Positions 9,033 through 17,958 of a stretch of 40,045 nucleotides of DNA are shown here, piece after piece. The notes beneath the pieces were generated by a model. The model was not told the origin of the DNA, ran no database searches, and saw nothing but the letters and a program-made list of their open reading frames with translations. The stretch comes from Ignavibacteriaceae bacterium (GTDB lineage Bacteria > Bacteroidota > Ignavibacteria > Ignavibacteriales > Ignavibacteriaceae): NCBI GenBank assembly GCA_031292435.1, contig JARLHD010000466.1:1-40045 (forward strand), read 5' to 3'. The first letter of the stretch is position 1, and every line of letters begins with the position of its first letter. The position numbers and the translations under genes are program-made.

Positions 9033-9147
9033 ATTTTTAAATCAAAATAAAAAATAAATATACGAAAGACATGCTTTATTTTCTAAACCATAATTCAATA
9101 GGCATATCCTTTTCTTTAAAAGATGTTACTTTTACCTTTTCTAAATG

Positions 9148-9198
9148 GAACATTATTTCTAACTTTATATTCTAAATGTTCTGATTAGTTGATTAGTT
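9148..9198. promoter_or_regulatory. Inverted and direct repeats upstream of the uppS promoter
   Basis: GAACATT at 9148-9154 and AATGTTC at 9175-9181 form a perfect 7-bp inverted repeat with a 20-bp spacer. Immediately after, GATTAGTT occurs twice in tandem (9183-9190 and 9191-9198), ending 6 bp before the -35 box candidate. The position between divergent genes fits regulator binding, but short AT-rich repeats can arise by chance. Confidence 0.3.
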
Positions 9199-9204
9199 GT
9201 TATC

Positions 9205-9233
9205 TTGACATTAGTCAGTCTTAAAGTTAATTT
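9205..9233 (+). promoter_or_regulatory. Sigma70-like promoter candidate for uppS
   Basis: A perfect TTGACA (9205-9210) is followed after 17 bp by TAATTT (9228-9233). Transcription would start near 9240, about 24 nt before the uppS start. This is the best-looking promoter I could find in the window and would drive the envelope block. The -10 box matches only partly. Confidence 0.5.
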
Positions 9234-9263
9234 TACAAGCTTTTTGAATTTTTAGGAAATAAG

Positions 9264-10049
9264 TTGGGTAGATTACAGCCAGAATCCGATATTAAACTTC
9301 AAAATGAATTAAAAAAATCAGGTCTAATTCCAACCCATATCGCCATTATTATGGACGGAAATGGACGCTGGGCAAGAAAAAAAGGACTTCCTAGAGTTGC
9401 TGGTCACTCTAAAGGAGTAGAATCAGTTAAAGATATTGTTAAGTCATGTGCTGAACTTGGGGTAAAATATTTAACTTTGTATACCTTTTCTACGGAAAAT
9501 TGGAAACGGCCCAAAGAGGAGGTTTCCACTCTTATGCGTCTTCTTTTAAGAAGCCTTAGGGACGAAGCTGATGAGCTTAATGAAAATAATATTAAGCTTA
9601 CTGCCATTGGTAATTTATCAGCTCTGCCAAATGAAGTTCAGAAAGAACTTTATGACGCGATGGATAAAACTAAAAATAATAAAAAAATGGTTCTGAATAT
9701 TGCATTAAGTTATAGTGGAAGATGGGAACTTTTGGAAGCAATGCGGTGTATTGCTAAAGAAATTGAAAATAAAACTATAGTTCCATCCGACATTGATGAA
9801 AAATATATATCAAATCATCTTACAACTAAGGAGTTTCCTGATCCCGATCTTTTGATCAGAACAAGTAATGAATTTAGGGTAAGTAATTTTCTGCTGTGGC
9901 AGATTGCATATACTGAATTCTTTATATCAGATGTTTATTGGCCGGAATTCAGAAGGAAAAAATTATATGAAGCCGTAAAAAATTATCAGCAAAGAGAACG
10001 CAGGTTCGGTAAAGTCAGTGAACAACTTAAAATGAATGAAAAGGCTTAA
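9264..10049 (+). CDS. uppS: Isoprenyl transferase (undecaprenyl diphosphate synthase)
   Basis: cis-Prenyltransferase that extends farnesyl diphosphate with isopentenyl units to the C55 carrier lipid used for peptidoglycan and LPS. The signature HIAIIMDGNGRWARKKGLPR starts at about residue 25, with the catalytic Asp at 31. Later blocks YTFSTENWKRP and the C-terminal DLLIRTSNEFRVSNFLLWQ are also typical, and 261 residues is normal. The start codon is TTG, preceded by AGGAAAT at 9254-9260. It is first in a long plus-strand run, followed after 3 nt by bamA, a pairing common in Gram-negative bacteria. Confidence 0.96.
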   Translation: MGRLQPESDIKLQNELKKSGLIPTHIAIIMDGNGRWARKKGLPRVAGHSKGVESVKDIVKSCAELGVKYLTLYTFSTENWKRPKEEVSTLMRLLLRSLRDEADELNENNIKLTAIGNLSALPNEVQKELYDAMDKTKNNKKMVLNIALSYSGRWELLEAMRCIAKEIENKTIVPSDIDEKYISNHLTTKEFPDPDLLIRTSNEFRVSNFLLWQIAYTEFFISDVYWPEFRRKKLYEAVKNYQQRERRFGKVSEQLKMNEKA

Positions 10050-10052
10050 AGA

Positions 10053-12557
10053 ATGTTTCAATCCTCCCCCAAGAGATTAATAAAAAATTTACTCCTTGCC
10101 CTGGTAATATTTTCATCAATTTCTTTTGCTCAAAATACAAGATCTAGTTTTAAAATATTAGGAATAGCGGTCGAAGGTAATAAATCTGCGGATGCTTTCA
10201 CTATTATTGCCAATAGTGGTTTAAAAATCAACGATGAGATTCAAATACCGGGAGACCAAACTCTCAATGCAATAAAACAACTCTGGTCTCTTAATATATT
10301 TTCCGATATCCAGATTACTATTGATAAACAGATTCAGGATGGTGTGTTTTTAAAAATTATCGTTAAGGAATATCAGAGGTTTGAAAAATTGGTTATCGTA
10401 GGCAACGATGATTTAAGTACTTCGGATATTGAAAATAAAGCCGGATTTATTAGGGGGCAGATAATAAAACCAGCTGATATATCTCGTCTTAAACAGAAAT
10501 TATTAAAAAATTATGCAACAGACGGCTATTTAAATGCTCAAATCGATCCTCTGATCTATAGGTTTTTTACTGCCGATACTACAAAAAAAGGTATAAATGT
10601 TATATGGCGTAACGAAAAAGATTTGGCTGATGAATACACTACCGAATATGCTTTTGGAGACATAACCTATTCAAATTTAATTGATAAAATCAAAGATAGA
10701 ATACTTTTAAAACTAAAGATTAACGAAAATGAAAAAGTAACAGTAAGGGAAATCCATTTTATAAACAATAATGCTTTTAAAGATGGGGATCTTAAAGGAT
10801 CCATGGATGATATTGAGGAAGCTAAATGGTGGAAGTTCTGGAGTGGTGCAAAATTCGATAAGGAAAAATTTGAAAAAGATAAGAAGAATATAAAGGATTT
10901 CTATCTTAAGAATGGATACAGAGATGCTGAAATAACAAACGATTCTCTTGCTTATTTCAATAATAACAAAGATTTGAAAATTTATATTACAGTATACGAA
11001 GGTCCTCAGTATAAATTGAGAAATATAATATGGCAGGGAAATACAGTATTTTCAAGTGATGTTTTAACTGAACGATTAGATTTCAAAAAAGGAGATATCT
11101 TCGATTATGAAAAATTTGAAAGAAACCTCCGGCAGAATGAAAAACAAAATGATATCTCATCACTTTATCTTGACAATGGGTATTTGACTTTTAATCTTAA
11201 AACTACTGAACAGAAAGTTGAACCGGATTCAATCGATCTTATTATCAGGATGGAAGAAAAGAACCAGTTCAGAGTAGGGCGTGTTGATATTTCGGGTAAT
11301 GATAAAACTAAAGATAAAGTTATAAGAAGAGAACTTTATACAATTCCTGGAGATTTTTTTAACAGGGGCCTTTTATTCCGAAGTGTCCAACAACTTGCAA
11401 ATTTGCAATTTTTTAACGTTGAAAAATTATATGGACCTCAGGGGATTGATTATAATCTTGAGAATGATAGTACAGTTAACGTCGCTTTTCACGTTGAGGA
11501 AAAATCAAGTGATTATTTGAATGCCTCAGTTGGTTATAGTGGCAGTTTCGGTTTCAGTGGTTCGGTTGGTATTACTCTTACCAATTTTGCTATGAGTGAT
11601 CCTTTTTCACTTGGCGGAGGACAGGTACTGAGTTTTAACTGGCAGTTCGGTGTTGGAAATGTATACCGAACCTTTACTCTTGGGTTCACTGAACCATGGA
11701 CCTTTGATACTCCTACATTGGTCGGCGTGGAGTTATTCGATACTCGGCAGCAATATATTTACGACTTAAGTCAGGCTGGTGGAACAATTAAGGTAGGCAG
11801 AAGGTTAAAATGGCCAGATGATTTCTTTTATATTCAGGGATTATTCAGATACCAATATAATGATGTGTTGGATGGACAAGGCTATTATGCAGAGGGGAAA
11901 AGTAACCAGTATACTCTTGGAGCAACAATAAGCCGTAAAGATATAGATAACCCGACCTTCCCTTCTAAAGGGTCATCGGTTGCTTTGGATGCAGAGTTGT
12001 CTGGCAAGCCTATTCTGCCTGGGGATGTTAGTTATTATAAACTTGGTTTTAAGGCGGAATGGTATAAAAGGTTATTTAATTCCAATAGAGTAGCTCTTTA
12101 TACGGTTTCAAATATAGGGTATCTTCAGGAATTAGATAAAGCTTCGGAAACAAAAATAAATCCATTTGAATATTTTTATATGGGTGGAAATGGATTAGTC
12201 ATTGCAACTGAACCCCTTCGAGGCTATGATGACAGAACGGTTGGACCTCAAAATGCATCTGGTACTGTTATCGGCGGCAGAGTTATGGCTAGATTTACTG
12301 CAGAGTTTAGGGTGGCTGTTGCCCTTGAACCAATTCCTTTATATCTGTTGACATTTGCTGAAGCTGGAAATGTATTTGAAAAATTTAGTAACACTGAAAT
12401 TTTTAGTTTAAGAAAATCAGCTGGCATTGGTGCTAGAATACTAATAAATCCGATTGGATTAATTGGGTTCGATTTAGGTTATGGGTTCGATAGAAAAGCT
12501 GTGGATGGCAAAGACCCGGCTTGGCTTTTCCATTTTCAATTTGGGAAAGGATTTTAA
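10053..12557 (+). CDS. bamA: Outer membrane protein assembly factor BamA
   Basis: Central Omp85 protein of the outer-membrane protein insertion machine. An N-terminal signal peptide (to about residue 26, ending SFAQN) is followed by about five POTRA-like repeats (for example FKILGIAVEGNKSADAFTI and VREIHFINNNAFKDGDL) over residues 30-440. A C-terminal beta barrel of about 390 residues follows. The loop-6 RGY motif is at about 723 within PLRGYDDRTVG. The chain ends in Phe, as outer-membrane barrels usually do. At 834 residues it is normal for this group. It starts 3 nt after uppS and is followed by two skp genes, which encode the chaperones that deliver its substrates. The last 37 bases do not need to overlap skp if the latter starts at 12593. 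Confidence 0.95.
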   Translation: MFQSSPKRLIKNLLLALVIFSSISFAQNTRSSFKILGIAVEGNKSADAFTIIANSGLKINDEIQIPGDQTLNAIKQLWSLNIFSDIQITIDKQIQDGVFLKIIVKEYQRFEKLVIVGNDDLSTSDIENKAGFIRGQIIKPADISRLKQKLLKNYATDGYLNAQIDPLIYRFFTADTTKKGINVIWRNEKDLADEYTTEYAFGDITYSNLIDKIKDRILLKLKINENEKVTVREIHFINNNAFKDGDLKGSMDDIEEAKWWKFWSGAKFDKEKFEKDKKNIKDFYLKNGYRDAEITNDSLAYFNNNKDLKIYITVYEGPQYKLRNIIWQGNTVFSSDVLTERLDFKKGDIFDYEKFERNLRQNEKQNDISSLYLDNGYLTFNLKTTEQKVEPDSIDLIIRMEEKNQFRVGRVDISGNDKTKDKVIRRELYTIPGDFFNRGLLFRSVQQLANLQFFNVEKLYGPQGIDYNLENDSTVNVAFHVEEKSSDYLNASVGYSGSFGFSGSVGITLTNFAMSDPFSLGGGQVLSFNWQFGVGNVYRTFTLGFTEPWTFDTPTLVGVELFDTRQQYIYDLSQAGGTIKVGRRLKWPDDFFYIQGLFRYQYNDVLDGQGYYAEGKSNQYTLGATISRKDIDNPTFPSKGSSVALDAELSGKPILPGDVSYYKLGFKAEWYKRLFNSNRVALYTVSNIGYLQELDKASETKINPFEYFYMGGNGLVIATEPLRGYDDRTVGPQNASGTVIGGRVMARFTAEFRVAVALEPIPLYLLTFAEAGNVFEKFSNTEIFSLRKSAGIGARILINPIGLIGFDLGYGFDRKAVDGKDPAWLFHFQFGKGF

Positions 12558-12592
12558 TAAATTTAATAAATAAATTATTTGAGGTAATATCA

Positions 12593-13120
12593 GTGAAAAA
12601 ATATCTTTTAGCTCTTCTTGTCGTTCTTTTAACTAGCAATTTTATGTTTGCACAACAGCCGCTAAAAATAGGTTATGTTGACTCGCAAGTGATCCTTACT
12701 CAATTACCAGAGGCTATAAAAGCTCAGGGAGATCTGGATGCCCTGACAAATAAATGGACAGCGCAAATTGATAGTATGACTAAGGAACTTCAGGATTCAT
12801 ATTCTGATTACCAGAAACAGCAAGGCACAATGAAGGATGATAAAAAACAGGCCATACAACAACAGTTAGTTGAGAAACAACAAAATATCGAAGGATTCAG
12901 AAGACAGAAATTTGCTCAGGGTCAAGGTGAAATATATAAAGAGAATGAAAAAATCTTTGCCCCAATTAAAGAAAAAGTTTACAAAGCAATTAGTGAAGTT
13001 GCTAAAAAAGAAGGCATGCAGTTTGTATTCGATAAAACTGGTGATGTATTACTTCTTTATGCCGATTCTGCATTTGATATTACCTATCAGGTGCTTGATT
13101 CTCTTAAAAGGGGTAAGTAA
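12593..13120 (+). CDS. Periplasmic OmpH/Skp-family chaperone, copy 1
   Basis: A 175-residue protein with a signal peptide (about 20 residues, ending FMFAQQ), the family opening LKIGYVDSQVIL, and a long charged helical middle that would form the Skp tentacle. It ends with the conserved VFDKTGDVLLLYAD block. Skp binds unfolded outer-membrane proteins in the periplasm. I chose the GTG at 12593 because GAGGTAAT lies about 5 nt upstream and the signal peptide starts there. A longer reading from 12521 would run into bamA. It has a close paralogue just downstream. Confidence 0.93.
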   Translation: MKKYLLALLVVLLTSNFMFAQQPLKIGYVDSQVILTQLPEAIKAQGDLDALTNKWTAQIDSMTKELQDSYSDYQKQQGTMKDDKKQAIQQQLVEKQQNIEGFRRQKFAQGQGEIYKENEKIFAPIKEKVYKAISEVAKKEGMQFVFDKTGDVLLLYADSAFDITYQVLDSLKRGK

Positions 13121-13265
13121 TAATTTTTATTGATTCTCGTTCAAGCCTTTTTGTACGGGATTTCTTTATAGGATAATTAAGAAAATTAAGTTGCTTTTTG
13201 GATATTTATTATATAAATAATTCGATTATTAATATAAAATGATCAAATTTTCTCTAGGAGCGAGT

Positions 13266-13781
13266 ATGAAACGGATATTTTTTTCAGGTTTATTGTTTAT
13301 AATAGCTCTCCCTGTTATTTCATATGGACAAATGAAAATCGGATATGTTGATTCTGACGCCATAATGGATAAATTGCCGGACGCTCAGGACGCTAAGCAA
13401 AAACTGGATGTTTTAGTCCAGGAATGGCAAGGTGAATTAAATAAAATTGAAAACACATGGAAAACTAAATATGATGATTATGAAAAACGCAAATTGATTA
13501 TGACAGATCAGTCACGTGCGGAATTGGAAGCCGAACTTGTTAAGCTTGAAAAACAAATATCCGAATACCGTGAAAAGAAGTTTGGTACAAATGGGGAAAT
13601 GTTCCAAAAACAGGATGAATTGATGAAACCTGTTCAAAATAAGGTGTTTTCGGCAATAAAAGAAGTTGCTCTTGAAGAAGATTATGACTATGTGTTTGAT
13701 AAAAGTGGTGATATTCTATTGTTATATGCAAAAGATAAGTACGATATTACAATGAAAGTACTGAATAAATTAAAATTATAA
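13266..13781 (+). CDS. Periplasmic OmpH/Skp-family chaperone, copy 2
   Basis: A 171-residue paralogue of the preceding gene, with a signal peptide ending near ISYGQ, then MKIGYVDSDAIMDKLPDA, a charged coiled-coil middle and VFDKSGDILLLYAKD near the end. I chose the ATG at 13266, with TAGGAG 5 nt upstream, over the ATG at 13239. The two copies share both ends but differ in the coiled coil, so they may prefer different clients. The 145-bp gap before it holds possible AT-rich promoter elements (for example TTGTAC at about 13150), so it might be transcribed separately as well. lpxD follows after one base. Confidence 0.93.
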   Translation: MKRIFFSGLLFIIALPVISYGQMKIGYVDSDAIMDKLPDAQDAKQKLDVLVQEWQGELNKIENTWKTKYDDYEKRKLIMTDQSRAELEAELVKLEKQISEYREKKFGTNGEMFQKQDELMKPVQNKVFSAIKEVALEEDYDYVFDKSGDILLLYAKDKYDITMKVLNKLKL

Positions 13782-13782
13782 A

Positions 13783-14829
13783 ATGAAACTAACTCTGCAG
13801 GAAGCTTCTGATTTTATTGGTGGCAAACTTACCGGCGACAAGGAGATGGTTATTCAAAACCTTGCTAAAATAGAAGAGGCTCAGAAAGGTGATTTGACTT
13901 TTCTTTATCTCCCCACTTATGAAAAATACCTTTCTATAACTAATGCTTCAGCAGTAATTGTTAAAACCGGCTTCAATAAAAAGCGGAATGATATTTCTTA
14001 TATTGAAACAGCTGAACCTAATAAAGCTTTCTTCAAATTAATTAAGCGTTTCTTTTCTCCTGATTTTTCTCTTAAGGGGATTGATCATACAGCTTTTATT
14101 GACCCTTCAGTAAAAATGGGAAAGAATTTCGCCGCTGGCAAAAATGTGGTTATTTCTGCCGGATGTAAATTTGGCGATAATGTTAAAATATTTCATAATA
14201 CAGTGATTCTGGAAAATGTAGAATTAGGAAATGATTGCCTGTTATTTCAGAATATTAGTATAAGGGAACAATGTAAAATTGGAAACAGATGTATTATTCA
14301 TCCCAATACTGTAATTGGTTCCGATGGCTTTGGATATGATCTGGATGAAAAAGGCGTGTTTCAAAAAATCCCTCAGGTAGGCAACGTTATAATTGAAGAC
14401 GATGTTGAAATTGGATCAAATGTTTCAATCGACCGGGCATCTATTGGCTCTACTCGTATTAAAAGAGGAACTAAAATCGATAACCTTTCTCAGATAGCTC
14501 ATAATGTTGTTATTGGGGAAGATACAATTATTTCTTCTCAGGTCGGGATTTCAGGAAGTACTAAGGTTGGTGACCATTGTTACATCTTGGGGCAGGTAGG
14601 TCTAACTGGACATATCGAAATTGGCAATAAAATTATTCTTATAGCTCAATCTGGAGTGTCAAAAAGTATACTAAAGGAAGGTACTTATTTCGGATCTCCT
14701 GCCAAAGAAGTAAAAAATGCTTTTCAAATAGAAGCCCACATTCGTAATCTCCCTAATTATGCTGAAAAGATTAACCAACTCGAAAAACAACTAAACGAAC
14801 TTAGTGCCAAACTCGACAACATTCAGTAA
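13783..14829 (+). CDS. lpxD: UDP-3-O-acylglucosamine N-acyltransferase
   Basis: Third step of lipid A synthesis, adding the second hydroxyacyl chain to UDP-3-O-acylglucosamine. The N-terminal uridine-binding domain (1-100) is followed by many hexapeptide repeats of the left-handed beta helix (about 105-310). The catalytic His is at 240 in NLSQIAHNVVIG, and the chain ends in a short helical tail (320-348). The 348-residue length is normal. It starts one base after the second skp gene and precedes lpxC-fabZ, which supplies its pathway. Confidence 0.96.
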   Translation: MKLTLQEASDFIGGKLTGDKEMVIQNLAKIEEAQKGDLTFLYLPTYEKYLSITNASAVIVKTGFNKKRNDISYIETAEPNKAFFKLIKRFFSPDFSLKGIDHTAFIDPSVKMGKNFAAGKNVVISAGCKFGDNVKIFHNTVILENVELGNDCLLFQNISIREQCKIGNRCIIHPNTVIGSDGFGYDLDEKGVFQKIPQVGNVIIEDDVEIGSNVSIDRASIGSTRIKRGTKIDNLSQIAHNVVIGEDTIISSQVGISGSTKVGDHCYILGQVGLTGHIEIGNKIILIAQSGVSKSILKEGTYFGSPAKEVKNAFQIEAHIRNLPNYAEKINQLEKQLNELSAKLDNIQ

Positions 14830-14919
14830 GTAAGTATATTCTTCAATTGTATTTCAAACCCCTTCTTACTATTTTGAAAATCTATTTTAAGATAATTTGG
14901 AAATAATAATGGATTCTAA

Positions 14920-16335
14920 ATGTTAGAACTTCAAAGAACTATTGGTAAATCGGTTTCAATGACGGGGGTAGGGCTTCATACTGGAACCACTTGTACCATG
15001 ATTTTTAAACCCGCTCCTGAAAATTATGGAATTAGATTTATTCGATGTGATTTAGCAGACAAACCAGAAATTCCTGCTAATGCAGATTTTGTAGTTGATG
15101 TTTCTAGGGGTACTACCCTGGGAATTGGCGAAGCTAAAATCCATACTGTTGAACATGTTTTAGCTTCTATAGCTGGATTGCAGATTGATAATATTATAAT
15201 TGAAATCGATGGTATTGAACCTCCAGTCGGAGATGGCAGTGCTATGCCCTACGTGGAGGCCTTATTGAATGCTGGTTTCGTTCAACAAGATGCCCCAAAA
15301 GATTATTTAATTATTGACAAAACTGTTGCATATCATAACAATGATAATCAAATTGATATTGTCGCCTTGCCATTAGATAGTTATAGAGTTACTGTAATGG
15401 TTGATTACCAAAATCCTGCTTTGGGTAGCCAACACACGGGACTTTTTGATCTTGAGAAGGAATTTGTTGAGGAATTCGCACCTGCGAGAACATTCTGTTT
15501 TTTAAGTGAAGTTGAACAGCTTATCAATTTTGGACTAATAAAAGGAGGGGACATAGATAATGCTATTGTTATTATCGATAAACATGCCAATGATGAGGAA
15601 CTTGAAAATATTAGAAAGAAAGTCGGTATTAAATATAAAATTACACTTGGCAAAAATGGAATATTGAATGATAAAGAACTACGTTTTAAAAATGAACCTG
15701 CTCGCCATAAACTTTTGGATCTTATCGGCGATCTTGCTTTAATTGGTGCGCCTGTTAAAGCTCAGATTTTGGCAGCCCGTCCTGGCCATATGGCCAATGT
15801 TGAATTTGCCAAGCAGGTAAGAAAATTATATCAACAGAAAAAACTAGTTAAAAAATATCAGTATGTTAAAAAAGAAGGTGTTGTATTCGATATTAATGCA
15901 ATTAAGAGGATACTCCCGCATAGATATCCGTTTCTTTTAGTTGACAAAATAATTAGTCTTGAGCTGGAAAAAAAAGTTGTCGGAGTTAAATCAGTTACAG
16001 GTAACGAACCTTTCTTTCAGGGACATTTTCCTGGACAACCTATTATGCCTGGAGTATTAATTGTAGAAGCAATGGCTCAAACTGGAGGCATTCTCTTACT
16101 TAATGCCCTGCCTGATCTTAAAGAAAAACTAGTTTACTTCATGCAAATCAATAATGTTAAGTTCAGAAAACCAGTTGTCCCCGGAGATCAACTTTTCTTG
16201 GAAATTGAATTGACTAATAAAAGAAGCAAAGTTTTTACAATGAAAGGAAAGACATTTGTGAATGATGAGCTTGTCTGTGAGGCAGAATTTATGGCAGGAA
16301 TTGTAGAGCGCGATAATAAAGTTGATAATCAATGA
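14920..16335 (+). CDS. lpxC-fabZ: Bifunctional LpxC deacetylase / FabZ dehydratase
   Basis: One 471-residue chain with two enzymes. Residues 1-305 are LpxC, the zinc deacetylase that commits to lipid A synthesis: HTVEH (75-79), GDGSA, and NEPARHKLLDLIGD with H263 and D267, plus H290. Residues about 315-471 are FabZ, the hydroxyacyl-ACP dehydratase: ILPHRYPFLLVD (331-342) and the catalytic GHFPGQPIMPG with H369 and E383. This fusion is characteristic of the Bacteroidota/Chlorobi group and is the best taxonomic clue here. The start ATG at 14920 lacks a well-placed ribosome binding site. A GGAA at 14899-14902 is better placed for an ATG at 14909 that opens a five-codon ORF overlapping this start. 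Confidence 0.97.
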   Translation: MLELQRTIGKSVSMTGVGLHTGTTCTMIFKPAPENYGIRFIRCDLADKPEIPANADFVVDVSRGTTLGIGEAKIHTVEHVLASIAGLQIDNIIIEIDGIEPPVGDGSAMPYVEALLNAGFVQQDAPKDYLIIDKTVAYHNNDNQIDIVALPLDSYRVTVMVDYQNPALGSQHTGLFDLEKEFVEEFAPARTFCFLSEVEQLINFGLIKGGDIDNAIVIIDKHANDEELENIRKKVGIKYKITLGKNGILNDKELRFKNEPARHKLLDLIGDLALIGAPVKAQILAARPGHMANVEFAKQVRKLYQQKKLVKKYQYVKKEGVVFDINAIKRILPHRYPFLLVDKIISLELEKKVVGVKSVTGNEPFFQGHFPGQPIMPGVLIVEAMAQTGGILLLNALPDLKEKLVYFMQINNVKFRKPVVPGDQLFLEIELTNKRSKVFTMKGKTFVNDELVCEAEFMAGIVERDNKVDNQ

Positions 16336-17099
16336 ATTGGTTTTTTATAAATTCTGGTTCTAATACCGGGCAATATAATATGGATTATGATCTCCAACTT
16401 GCTAAAAATTTTAAAGATGATGAGATCGTTTTCAGGTTGTATAGATGGAAACCTTATTGTATTTCACTAGGGGCTAATCAACCTTTTACTTCAATTAATT
16501 TACAACTCGCCAATAGGGATAGAATCGATATTGTAAAGAGACCAACTGGGGGACGAGCTGTTCTTCATTCTGAAGAATTAACCTATTCTGTTATTTACCC
16601 TCTGGATTCTTCTTCTTCCGCAAGAGATATTTATTACCATATAAATCTTGCATTGCTTAAAGGCTTGAAAATATACGATAAAAGGTTATCATCGTTTGAA
16701 TTGGAAAATAAACAGCCTAATTTAGCAAAAGTTTATAAACAAGAAAATAATGCAATTTGTTTCGCTGTTGCTGCAAAATGTGAATTAAAATTTTCCGGTA
16801 AGAAGGTTGTTGGGAGTGCTCAGAGAAAATTTGACAAGGTTGTTCTTCAGCATGGCTCAATTCTATGCGGCCCATTCCATAAACGTATTACAGCTTATCT
16901 TAATCTGACATATGATAAAAAAGATAAGATTGACCTAGAAATTGATGAAAATACTATTGAACTTGAAAATATTCTTAATGAAAAAATTGATTATTCACGC
17001 TTAGGTATTTCTTTATGTAATGGATTCGAAGAACATTATAATATGATATTTTCAAATCATGTTTCATTGCATGATAATTTAATCTTAAATAACAATTAA
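16332..17099 (+). CDS. Lipoate/octanoate transferase of the LplA/LipM family
   Basis: A 255-residue protein of the biotin/lipoate protein ligase fold. Visible motifs are [16 protein letters not shown] (35-50), the ligase block [18 protein letters not shown] (69-86), and a Cys at 143 in [12 protein letters not shown] followed by [11 protein letters not shown]. The Cys in this position and the GSAQ block resemble the octanoyltransferase LipM, which moves octanoate from ACP to lipoyl domains, but a lipoate ligase is also possible. Its ATG overlaps the lpxC-fabZ stop (ATGA), so it is translationally coupled to lipid A synthesis and sits where lpxA is often found. Confidence 0.8.
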   Translation: MNWFFINSGSNTGQYNMDYDLQLAKNFKDDEIVFRLYRWKPYCISLGANQPFTSINLQLANRDRIDIVKRPTGGRAVLHSEELTYSVIYPLDSSSSARDIYYHINLALLKGLKIYDKRLSSFELENKQPNLAKVYKQENNAICFAVAAKCELKFSGKKVVGSAQRKFDKVVLQHGSILCGPFHKRITAYLNLTYDKKDKIDLEIDENTIELENILNEKIDYSRLGISLCNGFEEHYNMIFSNHVSLHDNLILNNN

Positions 17100-17106
17100 C
17101 AATAAA

Positions 17107-17922
17107 ATGAACACTGAAAAAGAAATAAAACGAGTTACTACCAAAACACTTTCTTTGCTTAAGAAGAATAATATTAAAATTACTTCTTTAACAGCATATG
17201 ATTTTATTACTGCCAAACTTCTTGATGAAGCTGGTATTGATTTAATTCTTGTCGGTGACTCTCTTGGTAATGTTTTCCAGGGGAATGAGACTACCCTTCC
17301 AGTAACTATGGATGAAATGATTTATCATGCTAAAGCTGTAAGTAAAGGTGTAAATCGTGCTATGTTAGTTGTTGATATGCCATTTATGTCATATCAACTA
17401 AGTGTTGATGAGGGTTTTAGAAATGCTGGTAGAATAATGAAGGAAACTTCTGCCGGTGGTGTAAAACTTGAGGGAGGTAAAAGAGTTGCTAATACAATAT
17501 TACAGATTACCCAGGCTGGCATTCCAGTAATGGGGCATATTGGTCTAACACCCCAAAGTATATATCAGTTTGGTAGTTATCGCGAAAGAGGTAAAAACAA
17601 GGAGGAAGCAGATGAAATTCTTGAAGATGCTAGAATAATAGAAGAAGCTGGTGCATTCGGGATTGTACTTGAAAAGATTCCCAGCGAACTTGCTAAAAAG
17701 GTTACTGAATCTATTAAAATTCCTACTATAGGAATAGGAGCTGGCATTCATTGTGACGGTCAGATTTTAGTATCTCCTGATATGTTTGGATTAAATGTTG
17801 ATTTTCATCCACGCTTTGTAAGACATTATGCATCTCTTGCGGATGAGATTCTTAAAGCAGTGTCAAATTATATAGAAGATGTAAAGCAGAAAAATTTTCC
17901 TTCGAAAGAGGAGAGTTATTAA
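17107..17922 (+). CDS. panB: 3-methyl-2-oxobutanoate hydroxymethyltransferase
   Basis: First committed step of pantothenate (coenzyme A) synthesis, making ketopantoate from ketoisovalerate and methylene-tetrahydrofolate. Visible motifs are [19 protein letters not shown] (25-43), [12 protein letters not shown] with the metal-binding Asp, [20 protein letters not shown], and the C-terminal [19 protein letters not shown]. The 271-residue length is normal. It follows the LplA/LipM-like gene after 7 nt. panC and panD are not in the window. Confidence 0.97.
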   Translation: MNTEKEIKRVTTKTLSLLKKNNIKITSLTAYDFITAKLLDEAGIDLILVGDSLGNVFQGNETTLPVTMDEMIYHAKAVSKGVNRAMLVVDMPFMSYQLSVDEGFRNAGRIMKETSAGGVKLEGGKRVANTILQITQAGIPVMGHIGLTPQSIYQFGSYRERGKNKEEADEILEDARIIEEAGAFGIVLEKIPSELAKKVTESIKIPTIGIGAGIHCDGQILVSPDMFGLNVDFHPRFVRHYASLADEILKAVSNYIEDVKQKNFPSKEESY

Positions 17923-17958
17923 CTTCTTGAATCGAAAAAATAAGAAAAACATTAGGTT

